The notes: generated by a model not told the origin, from the sequence alone. A DNA stretch of 64,000 nt from an uncultured Halomonas sp. (GCF_947490095.1 NZ_CANLFS010000016.1:1-64000); one strand, 5' to 3'. Numbered from the stretch's first letter, positions 45,987 through 57,790 are shown. Numbers and translations: made by a program.

Positions 45987-46379
45987 CTAGAATACGGTGC
46001 AGATGACTTCGCCACCGACACCGGCCTTGCGAGCCGCGCGATCGGTCATCACCCCATTGGAGGTGGTGACGATAGCGATACCCAGACCTTCGGCGACCTT
46101 CGGCAGCGCGTCCTTGCCCTTGTACTGGCGCAGTGACGGCTTGGAAACTCGCTGAATGTGCTCGATGACCGGCTTGCCCTCGAAGTACTTGAGGGTCACG
46201 CTCAGCTCGGGCTTGGCGCTTTCGGACACCGCGAAGTCGTTGATGAAACCCTCTTCCTTCAATACGCGGGCCACCTCAACCTTGAGGCGGGAGGACGGCA
46301 TGGTGACCGTCTCCTTGGTGGCCGTTTGCGCATTGCGGATACGGGTAAACATATCCGCCAGAGTGTCTTGCATGCTCAT
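45987..46379 (-). CDS. rpsH: 30S ribosomal protein S8
   Basis: 130 residues starting [18 protein letters not shown], with the C-terminal [28 protein letters not shown] that holds 16S rRNA helix 21. In enteric bacteria S8 represses the spc operon; no site was confirmed here. It lies 29 bp after rpsN. Confidence 0.98.
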   Translation of the reverse strand: MSMQDTLADMFTRIRNAQTATKETVTMPSSRLKVEVARVLKEEGFINDFAVSESAKPELSVTLKYFEGKPVIEHIQRVSKPSLRQYKGKDALPKVAEGLGIAIVTTSNGVMTDRAARKAGVGGEVICTVF

Positions 46380-46408
46380 TTACGTTGCGCTCCTGATTCT
46401 TGCGTGGC

Positions 46409-46714
46409 TTACCAGCTGGACTTCTTGAGTCCGGGAACATCGCCACGCATGGCGGCTTCACGAAGCTTGTTGCGGCCGAGACCGAACTTGTTGTAGAAGC
46501 CGTGCGGACGGCCAGTGACGCGGCAGCGGTTACGCTGACGCACCGGGCTGGAGTCGCGCGGCAACTGCTGAAGCTTCAGCGTAGCCTCGAAGCGCTCTTC
46601 GTCGGAAGCGTTCACGTCCTGGATGATCGCCTTGAGCTCGGCACGCTTGGCGGCATACTTCTCCACCAGCTTGGTGCGCTTGAGCTCACGCTCTACCATG
46701 CTTTTCTTTGCCAT
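46409..46714 (-). CDS. rpsN: 30S ribosomal protein S14 (zinc-free form)
   Basis: 101 residues starting [20 protein letters not shown] and ending [12 protein letters not shown]. It lacks the CxxC pairs of the zinc form and has the long helical insert, so it is the C- paralogue. Ten bp after rplE. Confidence 0.98.
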   Translation of the reverse strand: MAKKSMVERELKRTKLVEKYAAKRAELKAIIQDVNASDEERFEATLKLQQLPRDSSPVRQRNRCRVTGRPHGFYNKFGLGRNKLREAAMRGDVPGLKKSSW

Positions 46715-46724
46715 GATCCCACCC

Positions 46725-47264
46725 TTATTTCTTGAACGGGAAGTTCAGCGCGCTCAGCAGCGCACGACCTTCATCATCGGTGTTGGCGGTGGTGGTGATG
46801 GTGACATCCAGACCACGAATCCGGTCGATCTTATCATACTCGAGTTCCGGAAAGATGATCTGCTCACGCACCCCCATGGAGTAGTTGCCACGACCGTCGA
46901 AGGACTTCGGGTTGAGACCACGGAAGTCACGAACGCGGGGGATCGCGATATTCACCAGGCGATCGAGGAAGTCCCACATGCGCTCGGAGCGCAGGGTTAC
47001 CTTGATCCCGATCGGCCAGCCTTCACGCACCTTGAAGCCCGCGATGGACTTGCGTGCCTTGGTCACCATCGGCTTCTGACCGGAGAGCTTCTCCAGGTCA
47101 CCGATGGCATTGTCGATCAGCTTTTTATCGCTGGTCGCCTCGCCGATACCCATATTCAGAGTCACCTTGGTAACCCGGGGCACCTGCATCACGTTGGCGT
47201 AGCTGAACTGCTCTTTGAGTTGAGCCACCACCTCGTTTTGATAACGTTCTTTCAAGTTCGCCAT
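46725..47264 (-). CDS. rplE: 50S ribosomal protein L5
   Basis: 179 residues, the E. coli length. It starts [20 protein letters not shown] and contains [11 protein letters not shown] and [22 protein letters not shown]. Binds 5S rRNA and touches P-site tRNA. Seventeen bp after rplX. Confidence 0.98.
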   Translation of the reverse strand: MANLKERYQNEVVAQLKEQFSYANVMQVPRVTKVTLNMGIGEATSDKKLIDNAIGDLEKLSGQKPMVTKARKSIAGFKVREGWPIGIKVTLRSERMWDFLDRLVNIAIPRVRDFRGLNPKSFDGRGNYSMGVREQIIFPELEYDKIDRIRGLDVTITTTANTDDEGRALLSALNFPFKK

Positions 47265-47281
47265 TTTGCTACCCGACTCGC

Positions 47282-47596
47282 TTAGGCGTCGATCTGCGAC
47301 TGCGTCGACTTGTAGATACGTACCTTGGTACCGTCTTCCTGAACCTGGAAGCCGACGCGATCAGCCTTTCCGGTCTCCTGGTTGAAGATGGCCACGTTGG
47401 ACGCGTGAATCGGAGCCTCGCGCTCGACGATACCGCCTTGATTACCCGCCATGGGATTGGGCTTGGTGTGACGCTTGATCATGTTCACACCGGACACCAC
47501 GAAGCGGTTTTCGAGAACCCGCTTGACGGTGCCACGCTTGCCCTTGTCCTTGCCGGCGATGACGATCACTTCATCGTCACGTTTGATTTTTTGCAT
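47282..47596 (-). CDS. rplX: 50S ribosomal protein L24
   Basis: 104 residues with the KOW motif near the start ([19 protein letters not shown]) and the [10 protein letters not shown] segment. It initiates 50S assembly. Fourteen bp after rplN. Confidence 0.98.
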   Translation of the reverse strand: MQKIKRDDEVIVIAGKDKGKRGTVKRVLENRFVVSGVNMIKRHTKPNPMAGNQGGIVEREAPIHASNVAIFNQETGKADRVGFQVQEDGTKVRIYKSTQSQIDA

Positions 47597-47610
47597 ATCC
47601 GCCTCGCTCC

Positions 47611-47982
47611 TTACAGCACTTCAGGCGCCAAGGAAATGATCTTCATGAACTTCTCGTTGCGAAGCTCACGGGTCACCGGCCCGAAAATACGGGTGCCGAT
47701 CGGCTGATCATTGGTGTTGTTCAACAGAACCGCCGCATTTCCGTCGAAGCGAATCAGCGAGCCGTCGGAACGACGGACACCGCTGCGGGTGCGAACCACT
47801 ACCGCCTTGAGGACCTGGCCTTTCTTGACCTTGCCGCGCGGAATGGCTTCCTTCACCGTGACTTTGATGATGTCGCCAACGTGGGCATAACGGCGGTGTG
47901 AACCGCCGAGCACCTTGATGCACTGCACCCGGCGCGCTCCACTGTTGTCGGCGACGTCCAGCATTGTCTGAGTCTGAATCAT
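47611..47982 (-). CDS. rplN: 50S ribosomal protein L14
   Basis: 123 residues: [20 protein letters not shown], with the conserved [20 protein letters not shown] and C-terminal [26 protein letters not shown] end. First gene of the spc segment. The 39-bp gap after rpsQ holds no clear promoter, so S10 and spc may be one transcription unit here. Confidence 0.98.
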   Translation of the reverse strand: MIQTQTMLDVADNSGARRVQCIKVLGGSHRRYAHVGDIIKVTVKEAIPRGKVKKGQVLKAVVVRTRSGVRRSDGSLIRFDGNAAVLLNNTNDQPIGTRIFGPVTRELRNEKFMKIISLAPEVL

Positions 47983-48021
47983 CGGTTTTCTCCAAACCTA
48001 ATCTGACAGCAGGATCAGGGC

Positions 48022-48282
48022 TTAGCCCTTGGCCTGCTCGACCACCTCGACCAGCGTCCAGGACTTCGTCTTGGACAGCGGACGGCACTCCTGGATGGAG
48101 ACCGTATCACCGGCCTTCGCCTGGTTCGCCTCGTCATGGGCGTGGAGCTTGGTGGAGCGCTTTACGTACTTGCCGTAGATCGGATGGCGCACACGGCGCT
48201 CGATCATCACGACGATGGACTTGTCCATCTTGTCGCTCACCACCTTGCCGGTGAGCGTACGGGTTTTCTTCTCTTCGGCCAT
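48022..48282 (-). CDS. rpsQ: 30S ribosomal protein S17
   Basis: 86 residues, OB fold, [20 protein letters not shown], then [22 protein letters not shown] 48282 is chosen rather than the GTG at 48291, which lies inside rpmC; the ATG gives the family length and leaves a 1-bp gap. Confidence 0.96.
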   Translation of the reverse strand: MAEEKKTRTLTGKVVSDKMDKSIVVMIERRVRHPIYGKYVKRSTKLHAHDEANQAKAGDTVSIQECRPLSKTKSWTLVEVVEQAKG

Positions 48283-48283
48283 C

Positions 48284-48475
48284 TCAGTCACCTGCCTTCT
48301 CGTTGAGCACAGTCTTCACCCGGGCGATGTCCCGACGAACCTGCTTGAGCAAGTGCGTCTGGCTGAGCTGGCCGGTGGCCTTCTGCATGCGCAGGTTGAA
48401 CTGCTCGCGGAGGAGTTCGAGGAGCTGACCGTTCAGCTCGTCGACTGACTTTTCACGGATTTCCTGGACTTTCAT
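48284..48475 (-). CDS. rpmC: 50S ribosomal protein L29
   Basis: 63 residues (E. coli 63): [20 protein letters not shown], ending [17 protein letters not shown]. The ATG shares one base with the rplP stop (TGATG), so it is coupled to it. L29 sits by the exit tunnel where chaperones dock. Confidence 0.97.
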   Translation of the reverse strand: MKVQEIREKSVDELNGQLLELLREQFNLRMQKATGQLSQTHLLKQVRRDIARVKTVLNEKAGD

Positions 48476-48888
48476 CACATCACCGTCCGTTTCACAAAGG
48501 TGGTGGAAACCGGGAACTTCTGCGCCGCCAGGCCGAAGGCCTCGCGCGCCAGTTCCTCGGACACGCCTTCGATCTCGTAGAGGATCCGGCCGGGCTGGAT
48601 CTGTGCGACCCAATACTCGACGGAGCCCTTCCCCTTACCCATACGAACTTCGAGGGGCTTCTTGGAGATCGGCTTGTCCGGGAACACCCGAATCCAGATC
48701 TTGCCACCACGCTTGACGTGACGGGTGATCGCACGACGACCGGCTTCGATCTGACGGGCGGTGATACGGCCACGGCCGGTGGCCTTGAGGCCATACTCGC
48801 CGAAGCTTACCTTGCTTCCGCGATGCGCCAGGCCACGGTTGCGGCCCTTCTGCATCTTGCGGAACTTCATGCGCTTGGGTTGTAACAT
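48475..48888 (-). CDS. rplP: 50S ribosomal protein L16
   Basis: 137 residues: [19 protein letters not shown], then [23 protein letters not shown] and [12 protein letters not shown]. Helps position A-site tRNA. Fifteen bp after rpsC. Confidence 0.98.
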   Translation of the reverse strand: MLQPKRMKFRKMQKGRNRGLAHRGSKVSFGEYGLKATGRGRITARQIEAGRRAITRHVKRGGKIWIRVFPDKPISKKPLEVRMGKGKGSVEYWVAQIQPGRILYEIEGVSEELAREAFGLAAQKFPVSTTFVKRTVM

Positions 48889-48903
48889 CGACTCGCTCTC
48901 CCC

Positions 48904-49602
48904 TTACCTGGAACCTTTCTTCTTAGAGGGCGCGGCCTGCGGCTGCTTAGCCTTGGCGCGGACCTCCTCGATGCCCCCGAGGATTTCACCCTTGAAGACC
49001 CACACCTTGACACCGATGATGCCGTAGGTGGTCTTGGCCTCGTAGGCGGCGTAGTCGATGTCGGCGCGCAGTGTATGCAGCGGAACACGACCTTCCCGAT
49101 ACCACTCGGTGCGAGCGATTTCCGCGCCGCCGAGACGACCGGAGAGCATCACCTTGATGCCGCCGGCGCCCAGGCGCATGGCGTTCTGCACGGAGCGCTT
49201 CATGGCACGACGGAACATCACGCGGCGCTCGAGCTGACCGGCGATGTTCTGGGCCACGAGCATGGCGTCCAGCTCGGGCTTGCGAACTTCCTCGATGTTG
49301 ACGTGCACGGGCACGCCCATCATCGCGGTGACATCGCGGCGCAGCCGATCGACGTCTTCGCCCTTCTTGCCAATCACGATGCCCGGACGGGCGGTGTGAA
49401 TGGTGATACGGGCGTTGTTGGCAGGACGCTCGATGGTGATGCGGCTAACGGAGGCGTTCTTGAGACGCTCTTCCAGGAAGCTACGCACCTCGAGGTCGCT
49501 GTTGAGCTTATCGGCATAGGCGCCGCGCTCGGCATACCACACCGAGGTATGGTCCTTGACGATACCCAGGCGGATGCCTGTTGGATTGACTTTCTGACCC
49601 AT
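48904..49602 (-). CDS. rpsC: 30S ribosomal protein S3
   Basis: 232 residues starting [20 protein letters not shown], with a KH domain ([20 protein letters not shown]) and the C-terminal domain [22 protein letters not shown] segment; part of the mRNA entry helicase. The tail is Lys/Gln/Ala-rich. Confidence 0.98.
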   Translation of the reverse strand: MGQKVNPTGIRLGIVKDHTSVWYAERGAYADKLNSDLEVRSFLEERLKNASVSRITIERPANNARITIHTARPGIVIGKKGEDVDRLRRDVTAMMGVPVHVNIEEVRKPELDAMLVAQNIAGQLERRVMFRRAMKRSVQNAMRLGAGGIKVMLSGRLGGAEIARTEWYREGRVPLHTLRADIDYAAYEAKTTYGIIGVKVWVFKGEILGGIEEVRAKAKQPQAAPSKKKGSR

Positions 49603-49613
49603 CTGGTCGACTC

Positions 49614-49946
49614 CTACTTCTCGGCTACCTTGACGGTGATGTGGCAGGTGCGCTTCAAGATACGATCCGCACGCCCCTTGGCACGCGGCTTGATACGCTT
49701 GAGCGTCATGCCCTCATCGACGCAGATGGTCGAGACACGCAGCTCGTCGATATCCATGCCGTTATTTTCTTCCGCATTCGCGATGGCGGACTGCAGCACT
49801 TTCTTGACCAGCTTGGCAGCCTTCTTCGGTGAGAAGGTCAGCAGGTCCAGTGCCTCGGCGACCGGCTTATCGCGCACCTGGTCAGCCACCAAACGGGCCT
49901 TCTGGGCGGATAAACGAGCGCCACGCAGCTTAGCTGTGACTTCCAT
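49614..49946 (-). CDS. rplV: 50S ribosomal protein L22
   Basis: 110 residues with the tunnel-lining beta-hairpin region ([27 protein letters not shown]). The start is [22 protein letters not shown]. The hairpin is of wild-type length, with no macrolide-resistance-type deletion. Eleven bp before rpsC. Confidence 0.98.
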   Translation of the reverse strand: MEVTAKLRGARLSAQKARLVADQVRDKPVAEALDLLTFSPKKAAKLVKKVLQSAIANAEENNGMDIDELRVSTICVDEGMTLKRIKPRAKGRADRILKRTCHITVKVAEK

Positions 49947-49964
49947 CTCTCAATCCTCTCTGGC

Positions 49965-50240
49965 TTACCGTTTGGCTTTCTTGTCCGCCGCATGACCGCG
50001 ATAAAGGCGGGTAGCAGCGAATTCGCCCAGCTTGTGGCCAACCATTTCCTCGGAGATATGCACCGGGACATGTTGGCGACCGTTATGGACAGCAATGGTG
50101 AGTCCAACCATGTTGGGCAGGATCATGGAGCGACGCGACCAGGTCTTGATCGGTTTGCGGTCGCTCTTCTCCACTGCAGCCTCAACCTTCTTCAACAGAT
50201 GAAGGTCAATAAAGGGACCTTTCTTCAGTGAACGTGGCAC
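49965..50240 (-). CDS. rpsS: 30S ribosomal protein S19
   Basis: 91 residues: [20 protein letters not shown] ... [19 protein letters not shown]. It sits in the 30S head beside S13. Eighteen bp before rplV. Confidence 0.98.
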   Translation of the reverse strand: MPRSLKKGPFIDLHLLKKVEAAVEKSDRKPIKTWSRRSMILPNMVGLTIAVHNGRQHVPVHISEEMVGHKLGEFAATRLYRGHAADKKAKR

Positions 50241-50272
50241 AGCCGTTACCTCTTAAAGTCTTGGCGTTTGAA

Positions 50273-51103
50273 TCAGTTCCGAGCCTTACGGCGACGAACG
50301 ATCAGCTTGTCGGTGCGCTTGTTCTTGCGGGTCTTGTGGCCCTTGGTGGGAACACCCCAAGGCGTCACCGGATGACGACCACCACTGGAACGGCCTTCAC
50401 CGCCACCATGCGGGTGATCCACCGGGTTCATGGCCACACCGCGAACGGTCGGACGCACACCTTTCCAGCGCTTCACACCGGCCTTGCCAAGCTGACGCAG
50501 GCTGTGCTCTGAGTTGCCCACTTCTCCCAGGGTCGCGCGGCACTCGCTCAGCACCTTGCGCATCTCGCCGGAGCGCAGACGCAGGGTGGCGTAGCTGCCA
50601 TCACGTGCGACCAACTGGGCGCTGGTACCGGCGCTGCGAGCGATCTGGGCGCCCTTGCCGGGCTTGAGCTCGATGCAGTGCACGGTAGAACCCAGCGGGA
50701 TATTGCGCAGCGGAAGAGCATTGCCCTTCTTGATCGCCGCGTTGACGCCGGACTCGAGACGGTCGCCGGCGCTCACGCCCTTGGGAGCGATGATGTAGCG
50801 ACGCTCGCCGTCCAGGTACTTGAGCAGCGCAATGTTGGCACTGCGGTTCGGATCGTATTCGAGACGCTCAACGATGGCCGGAATGCCATCCTTGGTGCGC
50901 TTGAAGTCGATGATCCGGTAGTGCTGACGGTGACCACCGCCCACGTGGCGGGTAGTGATACGACCGTTATTGTTACGTCCGCCGTTGCGCGACTGCTTCT
51001 CGAGCAGAGGCCCGTAAGGCGCGCCCTTGTAGAGCTCGGCGTTCACGACCTTTACCAGGTGGCGACGACCGGCGGATGTGGGTTTAGTCTTGACGATTGC
51101 CAT
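50273..51103 (-). CDS. rplB: 50S ribosomal protein L2
   Basis: 276 residues. The signature [19 protein letters not shown] includes the conserved His near the peptidyl-transferase centre. Starts [20 protein letters not shown] and ends in a basic tail. Seventeen bp after rplW. Confidence 0.98.
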   Translation of the reverse strand: MAIVKTKPTSAGRRHLVKVVNAELYKGAPYGPLLEKQSRNGGRNNNGRITTRHVGGGHRQHYRIIDFKRTKDGIPAIVERLEYDPNRSANIALLKYLDGERRYIIAPKGVSAGDRLESGVNAAIKKGNALPLRNIPLGSTVHCIELKPGKGAQIARSAGTSAQLVARDGSYATLRLRSGEMRKVLSECRATLGEVGNSEHSLRQLGKAGVKRWKGVRPTVRGVAMNPVDHPHGGGEGRSSGGRHPVTPWGVPTKGHKTRKNKRTDKLIVRRRKARN

Positions 51104-51120
51104 TATCCGTACTCCTGCCC

Positions 51121-51417
51121 TTATTCGGCGCCAGAGAAGTCTTCAAGGGTCTCGCCGGCGGCCAGCGTAACGTAGGCCTTGCGATACCCCTTGCGGTGAC
51201 CCAGACCCTGCGCGGTGCGCTTGGTCTTGCCCTTGACGTTCAGCGCCTGTACGCGGTCGACCTTCTTGCCGAACAGAGCCTCGACGGCTTTCTTGATCTC
51301 GGGCTTGGTCGCGTCGCCGGCTACCTTGAACACGTACTGGTTGCGTTCAGCAGCCATGGCGGCCTTCTCGGTCACGTGCGGGCCGAGCAGCACCTTGAAT
51401 ACACGTTCCTGGTTCAT
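51121..51417 (-). CDS. rplW: 50S ribosomal protein L23
   Basis: 98 residues starting [20 protein letters not shown]; it is the docking site of trigger factor and SRP at the tunnel exit. Its start overlaps the rplD stop by 4 bases. Confidence 0.98.
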   Translation of the reverse strand: MNQERVFKVLLGPHVTEKAAMAAERNQYVFKVAGDATKPEIKKAVEALFGKKVDRVQALNVKGKTKRTAQGLGHRKGYRKAYVTLAAGETLEDFSGAE

Positions 51418-52019
51418 GCCAGCTTCTCCTCGAATTTACGCAGGGCGGAGACGGTAGCCAGCACCTTGTCGAAGGCGACCAGGCTCACCGGATCGGCGGC
51501 GGCCACATCGATGACATCCACGTTGGGGATGTTGCGGGCGGCCAGGTAAAGCTTCTCGTCTACCTCTTCGGTAACGATCAGCACCTTCTCCAGGCCCAGC
51601 TCATCGAGCTTGGCGACCAGCTGCTTGGTCTTCGGCGCCTCGACGGCGATCTCTTCGACGGCCACCAGACGATCCTGACGAACCAGCTCGGAGAGGATTG
51701 AGCGCATCGCCGCACGGTACATCTTGCGGTTGACCTTCTGGCTATGATCCTGGGGACGCGCCGCGAAGGTCACGCCGCCAGAACGCCAGATCGGCGAGCG
51801 GATGGTACCGGCACGGGCACGACCGGTGCCCTTCTGACGCCACGGCTTCTTGCCGCCGCCACGCACGTCGGAACGGTTTTTCTGAGCGCGGGTACCCTGA
51901 CGACCACCGGCCAGATAGGCGGTGACGACCTGGTGCACGAGCGCTTCATTGAATTCTTTGCCAAAGGTGGCGTCGGACACATCGACGGTGCCGGCGCCGG
52001 CAGCAAGATTCAGATTCAT
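51414..52019 (-). CDS. rplD: 50S ribosomal protein L4
   Basis: 201 residues, with the internal tunnel loop [20 protein letters not shown] and the start [20 protein letters not shown]. In gammaproteobacteria L4 also represses its own operon by binding the S10 leader. Here the usual leader is short, and the rpsJ-rplC spacer is an alternative target. Confidence 0.98.
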   Translation of the reverse strand: MNLNLAAGAGTVDVSDATFGKEFNEALVHQVVTAYLAGGRQGTRAQKNRSDVRGGGKKPWRQKGTGRARAGTIRSPIWRSGGVTFAARPQDHSQKVNRKMYRAAMRSILSELVRQDRLVAVEEIAVEAPKTKQLVAKLDELGLEKVLIVTEEVDEKLYLAARNIPNVDVIDVAAADPVSLVAFDKVLATVSALRKFEEKLA

Positions 52020-52033
52020 CGGTAGATTCCCCT

Positions 52034-52672
52034 TCAGCCAGCTTTCACAGCGCTGCGCACGATAACGTCACTACCGGTGGCACCGGGAACGGCACCCTTG
52101 ACCAGCAGCAGATTACGCTCGGCATCGACGCGGACGACTTCAAGACTCTGGACGGTGCAACGCACGTTGCCCATCTGGCCGGCCATTTTCTTACCCTTGA
52201 ACACGCGGCCAGGGGTTTGGCACATGCCGATGGAACCCGGCGCACGGTGGGCCAGAGAGTTGCCGTGGCTGTTGTCCTGGGTACGGAAGTTCCAGCGCTT
52301 GACGGCGCCCTGGAATCCCTTGCCCTTGGAGCTACCGGTCACGTCGATCGACTGACCAGCTTCGAAGAGGGATACGGTGAGTTCGCCGCCCACTTCCGGA
52401 GTCTCGTCACCTTCTGTCAGGCGGAACTCCATCAGCGAACGACCGGCCTCGATACCTGCCTTGGCGAACTGCCCAGCCTGGGCCTTCGACAGGTGCTTGG
52501 CCTTGCGGGAGCCAGTTGTAACCTGAACCGCCGCGTAGCCATCGCTTTCAACGGTCTTGACGCGAGTGACGCGGTTAGGCTCAACCTCGATCACGGTTAC
52601 GGGCACGGATGCGCCATCTTCGGTGAAGACACGGGTCATCCCGGCCTTCTTGCCGACTAAACCGATAGTCAT
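52034..52672 (-). CDS. rplC: 50S ribosomal protein L3
   Basis: 212 residues: [20 protein letters not shown] ... [29 protein letters not shown]. The Gln in the HGNS/FRTQDN loop near the peptidyl-transferase centre is the PrmB methylation site in relatives. It is separated from rpsJ by an unusual 151-bp spacer. Confidence 0.98.
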   Translation of the reverse strand: MTIGLVGKKAGMTRVFTEDGASVPVTVIEVEPNRVTRVKTVESDGYAAVQVTTGSRKAKHLSKAQAGQFAKAGIEAGRSLMEFRLTEGDETPEVGGELTVSLFEAGQSIDVTGSSKGKGFQGAVKRWNFRTQDNSHGNSLAHRAPGSIGMCQTPGRVFKGKKMAGQMGNVRCTVQSLEVVRVDAERNLLLVKGAVPGATGSDVIVRSAVKAG

Positions 52673-52823
52673 TCTCAGTCTCCTATAGTGTACGGGGCTA
52701 TCACCCGCTATGGCTGCTCTTTCCAGAGCATTCCACTAGCACGTTGTGTGGCGCCTCACGGCGCGGCGGCTGCTGCTCGAACGTTGCTTCTCAAGCGCTG
52801 GGCCGCGGTGTCTAGTGTAAAAA
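52673..52823 (-). promoter_or_regulatory. Structured 151-nt rpsJ-rplC spacer, candidate RNA control element
   Basis: Read as RNA, CACTAG (52817-52812) can pair with CTAGUG (52739-52734) to close a domain. Within it lies GCGCC-GUGA-GGCGC (52764-52751), a GNRA-loop hairpin, plus GCAACGUU pairing with AACGUGC. Outside is a perfect UGCUCU-GGAA-AGAGCA hairpin (52730-52715), also GNRA, and a CGGG/CCCG stem near the rplC ribosome site. In E. coli this gap is only tens of bases. No promoter is evident, so an RNA role is more likely. Confidence 0.5.
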
Positions 52824-53135
52824 TCAGTCGAGCTTGATCTGCACGTCCACGCCAGCGGCGAGGTCGAGCTTCATCAGGGCATCGACGGTCTTTTCCGTCG
52901 GCTCGACGATATCAAGCACGCGCTTGTGCGTGCGAATCTCGTACTGGTCACGCGCGTCCTTGTTGACGTGCGGCGAGATCAGCACGGTATAGCGCTCACG
53001 GTTGGTCGGCAGAGGAATCGGACCACGAACCTGGGCGCCGGTACGCTTAGCGGTTTCGACAATCTCCGCGGCGGACTGGTCGATCAGGCGATGGTCGAAG
53101 GCCTTCAACCGAATGCGAATCTTCTGGTTCTGCAT
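52824..53135 (-). CDS. rpsJ: 30S ribosomal protein S10 (NusE)
   Basis: 103 residues, identical in length to E. coli: [20 protein letters not shown] ... [21 protein letters not shown]. It is both a 30S head protein and the NusE antitermination factor partner of NusB. The start at 53135 is fixed by family; the frame runs upstream through the promoter. First gene of the S10 operon. Confidence 0.98.
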   Translation of the reverse strand: MQNQKIRIRLKAFDHRLIDQSAAEIVETAKRTGAQVRGPIPLPTNRERYTVLISPHVNKDARDQYEIRTHKRVLDIVEPTEKTVDALMKLDLAAGVDVQIKLD

Positions 53136-53157
53136 TTGCCCTAACTCCAATGGATTC

Positions 53158-53175
53158 TGACGGCGCGAGCCGTCA
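53158..53175 (-). promoter_or_regulatory. Hairpin in the short S10 leader
   Basis: TGACGGC-N4-GCCGTCA, a perfect 7-bp stem about 20 bases upstream of the rpsJ start, within a leader of roughly 57 nt. It is much shorter than the L4-responsive leader of E. coli. Confidence 0.5.
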
Positions 53176-53198
53176 ACCCACGCATTCAAAGGATGCGC

Positions 53199-53227
53199 AT
53201 TATATGCACACCGAAAACGAGAGTCAA
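53199..53227 (-). promoter_or_regulatory. S10 operon promoter
   Basis: On the minus strand TTGACT (53227-53222), exactly 17 bases, and a perfect TATAAT (53204-53199). This is the best sigma-70 promoter in the window, as expected for a ribosomal protein operon. Confidence 0.85.
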
Positions 53228-53250
53228 ACACTCGTTGACGATGTACAACA

Positions 53251-53274
53251 AAGGGGCTCCTCCTGGAGCCCCTT
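53251..53274 (-). terminator. tuf terminator
   Basis: A perfect 10-bp stem AAGGGGCTCC / GGAGCCCCTT with a 4-base loop, followed on the minus strand by TGTTGT. Ends the str operon just before the S10 promoter. Confidence 0.85.
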
Positions 53275-53299
53275 CTTGATCACTCAAGCAGCGCGATGC

Positions 53300-54493
<1,194 letters not shown>

Positions 54494-54522
54494 TGCTATA
54501 ACCTCTTTACGTTAGCTAACGG

Positions 54523-56643
54523 TTAACCGTTTTGGTTGATGACGGCTTCAACGACGCTGGATGGCGCCTCTTCGTAATCCGCAAACTCCATGACGTAGCT
54601 TGCGCGTCCCTGGGTCTGAGAACGCAGATCGGTCGCGTAACCGAACATCTCAGCCAACGGAACTGTGGCGCGAATGATCTTGCCCATGGGCGAATCATCC
54701 ATGCCGGATACCAGGCCACGACGGCGGTTCAGGTCGCCCATGACGTCACCCATGAAGTCCTCGGGGGTCACGACCTCGACCTTCATCACCGGCTCGAGCA
54801 GCACCGCCTTGGCCTTCCTGGCACCTTCCTTGACTGCCATGGAAGAAGCAACCTTGAACGCGGTCTCGTTGGAGTCCACGTCGTGGTAGGAACCATCGTA
54901 CAGCGTAACCTTGACGTCGATCATCGGGTAGCCCGCGATAACGCCGTTCTGCAGCTGCTCGTAGGCCCCCTTCTCGACGGCCGGCACGTATTCCTTGGGA
55001 ACCACGCCGCCGACGATCTCTGAGGCGAATTTGAAGCTCAGCTCTTCATCTTCACCCTTGTCTTCCGCAGTAAGCGGCTCGATGCGCAGGTGTACGTGAC
55101 CATACTGACCACGACCACCGGACTGACGCACGAACTTGCCTTCCTGCTCGACCGTGCCGCGAATGGTCTCGCGATAGGCGACCTGCGGCTTGCCGATATT
55201 GGCCTCGACCTTGAACTCACGACGCATGCGGTCGACGATGATGTCGAGGTGAAGCTCACCCATGCCGGAGATGATGGTCTGACCGGTCTCTTCGTCGGTA
55301 CGCACCTGGAAGGAGGGGTCTTCCTGGGCCAGCTTGCCCAGTGCCACGCCCATCTTCTCCTGGTCCGGCTTGGACTTCGGCTCCACGGCCACGGAGATAA
55401 CCGGATCCGGAAACTCCATGCGCTCCAGCACGATCTTGTCGGTCAGATCGCACAGGGTGTCGCCGGTGGTCACGTCCTTCAGGCCGATACAGGCGGCGAT
55501 GTCGCCGGCCAGCACTTCCTTGATCTCCTCGCGGGAGTTGGCGTGCATCTGTACCAGACGACCGATGCGCTCCTTCTTGCCGCGAACGGAGTTGAAGACG
55601 CTGTCGCCCGACTTCAGCACACCGGAGTAGACGCGAATGAAGGTCAGGGTGCCGACGAAGGGGTCGGTCGCGATCTTGAACGCCAGGGCCGCGAAGGGCG
55701 CCTTGTCGTCCGCCTCACGCGTCTCGATGGTGCCTTCCTTGTCGTCCAGCTCACCTTCGATCGCCTTGACCTCGGTGGGAGACGGCAGGTACTCGATCAC
55801 GGAATCCAGTACGGCCTGCACACCCTTGTTCTTGAACGCGGAGCCACAGGTGACCAGCACGACTTCGTTGTCGAGGGTACGGCGACGCAGGCCGGCCTTG
55901 ATCTCTTCCTTGCTGAGCTCGCCTTCTTCCAGGTACTTGTCCATCAGCTCTTCGGAAGCTTCGGCAGCGGCCTCGACCATCTCCTCGCGGTACTTCTCCG
56001 CGGTTTCCTGGAGCTCGGCAGGAATGTCGATCAGGTCATAAGTGGCACCGAAGTCTGCTTCGTTCCACTGGATGGCCTTCATCTCGATCAGATCGATGAC
56101 ACCCTTGAAGTCTTCCTCGGTGCCCCAGTTGATCTGGATCGGCACGGCGTTGGCACCCAGACGATCCTTGAGCTGGTCGACCACCATGAAGAAGTCGGCG
56201 CCGGTACGGTCCATCTTGTTGACGAACACCATGCGCGGGACTTCGTACTTGTTGGCCTGACGCCAGACGGTCTCGGTCTGGGGCTGAACGCCGGACGAGC
56301 CACACAGCACCACCACGGCACCATCGAGCACACGCAGCGAGCGCTCGACTTCGATCGTGAAGTCGACGTGCCCGGGGGTGTCGATGATGTTGACGCGGTG
56401 CTCATCGAACTGGTGGTTCATGCCCTTCCAGAAGGTGGTCACAGCAGCCGAGGTAATGGTGATACCACGCTCCTGCTCCTGCTGCATCCAGTCGGTCGTG
56501 GAGGCACCTTCGTGGGTTTCGCCCAGCTTGTGGTTGATCCCGGTATAGAACAGCACGCGCTCGGTCGTGGTGGTCTTGCCGGCATCGACGTGGGCGACGA
56601 TCCCGATATTGCGATAGCGCTTAAGCGGAGTTTTGCGAGCCAC
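54523..56643 (-). CDS. fusA: Elongation factor G
   Basis: 706 residues. G motifs are [21 protein letters not shown] and [10 protein letters not shown], followed by domains II-V ([27 protein letters not shown]). It drives translocation of tRNA and mRNA. The length and the residues around the fusidic-acid pocket look ordinary. Between rpsG (45 bp) and tuf. Confidence 0.98.
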   Translation of the reverse strand: MARKTPLKRYRNIGIVAHVDAGKTTTTERVLFYTGINHKLGETHEGASTTDWMQQEQERGITITSAAVTTFWKGMNHQFDEHRVNIIDTPGHVDFTIEVERSLRVLDGAVVVLCGSSGVQPQTETVWRQANKYEVPRMVFVNKMDRTGADFFMVVDQLKDRLGANAVPIQINWGTEEDFKGVIDLIEMKAIQWNEADFGATYDLIDIPAELQETAEKYREEMVEAAAEASEELMDKYLEEGELSKEEIKAGLRRRTLDNEVVLVTCGSAFKNKGVQAVLDSVIEYLPSPTEVKAIEGELDDKEGTIETREADDKAPFAALAFKIATDPFVGTLTFIRVYSGVLKSGDSVFNSVRGKKERIGRLVQMHANSREEIKEVLAGDIAACIGLKDVTTGDTLCDLTDKIVLERMEFPDPVISVAVEPKSKPDQEKMGVALGKLAQEDPSFQVRTDEETGQTIISGMGELHLDIIVDRMRREFKVEANIGKPQVAYRETIRGTVEQEGKFVRQSGGRGQYGHVHLRIEPLTAEDKGEDEELSFKFASEIVGGVVPKEYVPAVEKGAYEQLQNGVIAGYPMIDVKVTLYDGSYHDVDSNETAFKVASSMAVKEGARKAKAVLLEPVMKVEVVTPEDFMGDVMGDLNRRRGLVSGMDDSPMGKIIRATVPLAEMFGYATDLRSQTQGRASYVMEFADYEEAPSSVVEAVINQNG

Positions 56644-56688
56644 GGTGGAACTCCCCGTTGGTTAGCGATGCGTTTGGAAGCCTGATTC

Positions 56689-57159
56689 TTAGAACCGGTA
56701 GTGGGAGAAGGCCTTGTTGGCTTCTGCCATGCGGTGTACGTCTTCACGCTTCTTGACCGCAGAACCCTTGCCTTCGGCGGCATCGAGCATCTCGCCGGCG
56801 AGACGCAGCACCATGGTCTTCTCACCACGGCGGCGCGCGGCATCCGCCAGCCAGCGCATGGCCAGCGCATGACGGCGCGACGGACGCACCTCGACCGGCA
56901 CCTGATAAGTCGCACCGCCAACGCGGCGAGACTTCACCTCGACCATGGGCTGAATGCTTTCCAGCGCCTTGTCGAAGATCTCCAGCGGCTCTTCATTACT
57001 GCGCTCGGCAACCCTGTCCAGCGCACCATAGACGATGCGCTCAGCTACGGACTTCTTGCCGCCGATCATCAGGTGGTTCATGAACTTCGCCAGGCGCTCG
57101 CTTCCGAACTTGGGATCCGGCAGGATCTCACGCTTGGCCGCAACTCTTCTTCTAGGCAT
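56689..57159 (-). CDS. rpsG: 30S ribosomal protein S7
   Basis: 156 residues starting [20 protein letters not shown], with the beta-hairpin region [25 protein letters not shown] that meets E-site tRNA. It nucleates assembly of the 30S head and in E. coli represses translation of the str operon from the rpsL-rpsG spacer. Confidence 0.98.
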   Translation of the reverse strand: MPRRRVAAKREILPDPKFGSERLAKFMNHLMIGGKKSVAERIVYGALDRVAERSNEEPLEIFDKALESIQPMVEVKSRRVGGATYQVPVEVRPSRRHALAMRWLADAARRRGEKTMVLRLAGEMLDAAEGKGSAVKKREDVHRMAEANKAFSHYRF

Positions 57160-57290
57160 GATAAGCCCTCTGTTGAAGGGTCCTTCAGGTAAACCCGGAA
57201 CTCCCGCGCGTTCATCTCGAACTCGCGACGCCCGACCTTACTCTTATCAGACCGATATCATATAGGTGGTGAAACCGCGCTCTCGGCCAA
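57160..57290 (-). promoter_or_regulatory. rpsL-rpsG spacer with hairpin, possible S7 control site
   Basis: 131 nt with a hairpin CGCG-N-GTTC-N5-GAAC-N-CGCG (57205-57227) and AGGGTCCTT/AAGGACCCT-type repeats near the rpsG ribosome site. E. coli uses the equivalent spacer for S7 feedback. The sequence is not obviously the same motif, so this rests on position and foldability only. Confidence 0.35.
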
Positions 57291-57665
57291 TCAGGCCTTG
57301 GGACGCTTGGCACCGTACTTGGAACGACCCTGCTTACGGTTCTGCACGCCGGAGGTATCGAGGGCGCCGCGCACGGTGTGATAACGCACACCGGGAAGGT
57401 CCTTCACTCGACCGCCACGGATCAGCACCACGGAGTGCTCCTGGAGGTTGTGCCCCTCACCGCCGATATACGAGGAAACCTCGAAACCGTTGGTCAGGCG
57501 AACACGGCACACCTTACGCAGTGCGGAGTTCGGCTTCTTGGGGGTAGTCGTGTAGACGCGGGTGCAAACGCCACGCCTCTGCGGGCAGGCCTGCAGCGCC
57601 GGCACGTCACTCTTGCTGACGGGGCGCTTGCGCGGCTTGCGCACCAGCTGATTGATTGTTGCCAT
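57291..57665 (-). CDS. rpsL: 30S ribosomal protein S12
   Basis: 124 residues: [20 protein letters not shown], then [18 protein letters not shown]. Lys43 and Lys88 are present, the streptomycin-sensitive wild-type form, as is the conserved Asp in [10 protein letters not shown]. It decodes at the A site. First gene of the str operon, with its own promoter after rpoC. Confidence 0.98.
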   Translation of the reverse strand: MATINQLVRKPRKRPVSKSDVPALQACPQRRGVCTRVYTTTPKKPNSALRKVCRVRLTNGFEVSSYIGGEGHNLQEHSVVLIRGGRVKDLPGVRYHTVRGALDTSGVQNRKQGRSKYGAKRPKA

Positions 57666-57712
57666 CTATTGCTCCAATGGGTTGCCTTGTCGGAAGCGAG
57701 GTAGCCGCTCGC

Positions 57713-57754
57713 TTTCCTGTACTACGTTTTCTGTATTACGTTTTCTGTACTGCG
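57713..57754 (-). repeat. Three tandem 14-bp repeats in the rpsL leader
   Basis: Plus strand: TTTCCTGTACTACG, TTTTCTGTATTACG, TTTTCTGTACTGCG, in direct succession. In the transcribed strand each unit carries ACAG(A/G)AAA. They lie in the leader of about 134 nt between the promoter and rpsL. Unit length and the CAG(A/G)AAA core resemble the ssb leader repeats, though in the opposite sense relative to the gene. Confidence 0.7.
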
Positions 57755-57790
57755 CTGCCTCACCAGCGGGCTCGGGCGCACCCGCCCCAC

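Noticed and set aside
47983..48021. Separate spc operon promoter before rplN
   Set aside because: The 39-bp gap shows no credible -35/-10 pair; co-transcription with the S10 genes is simpler.
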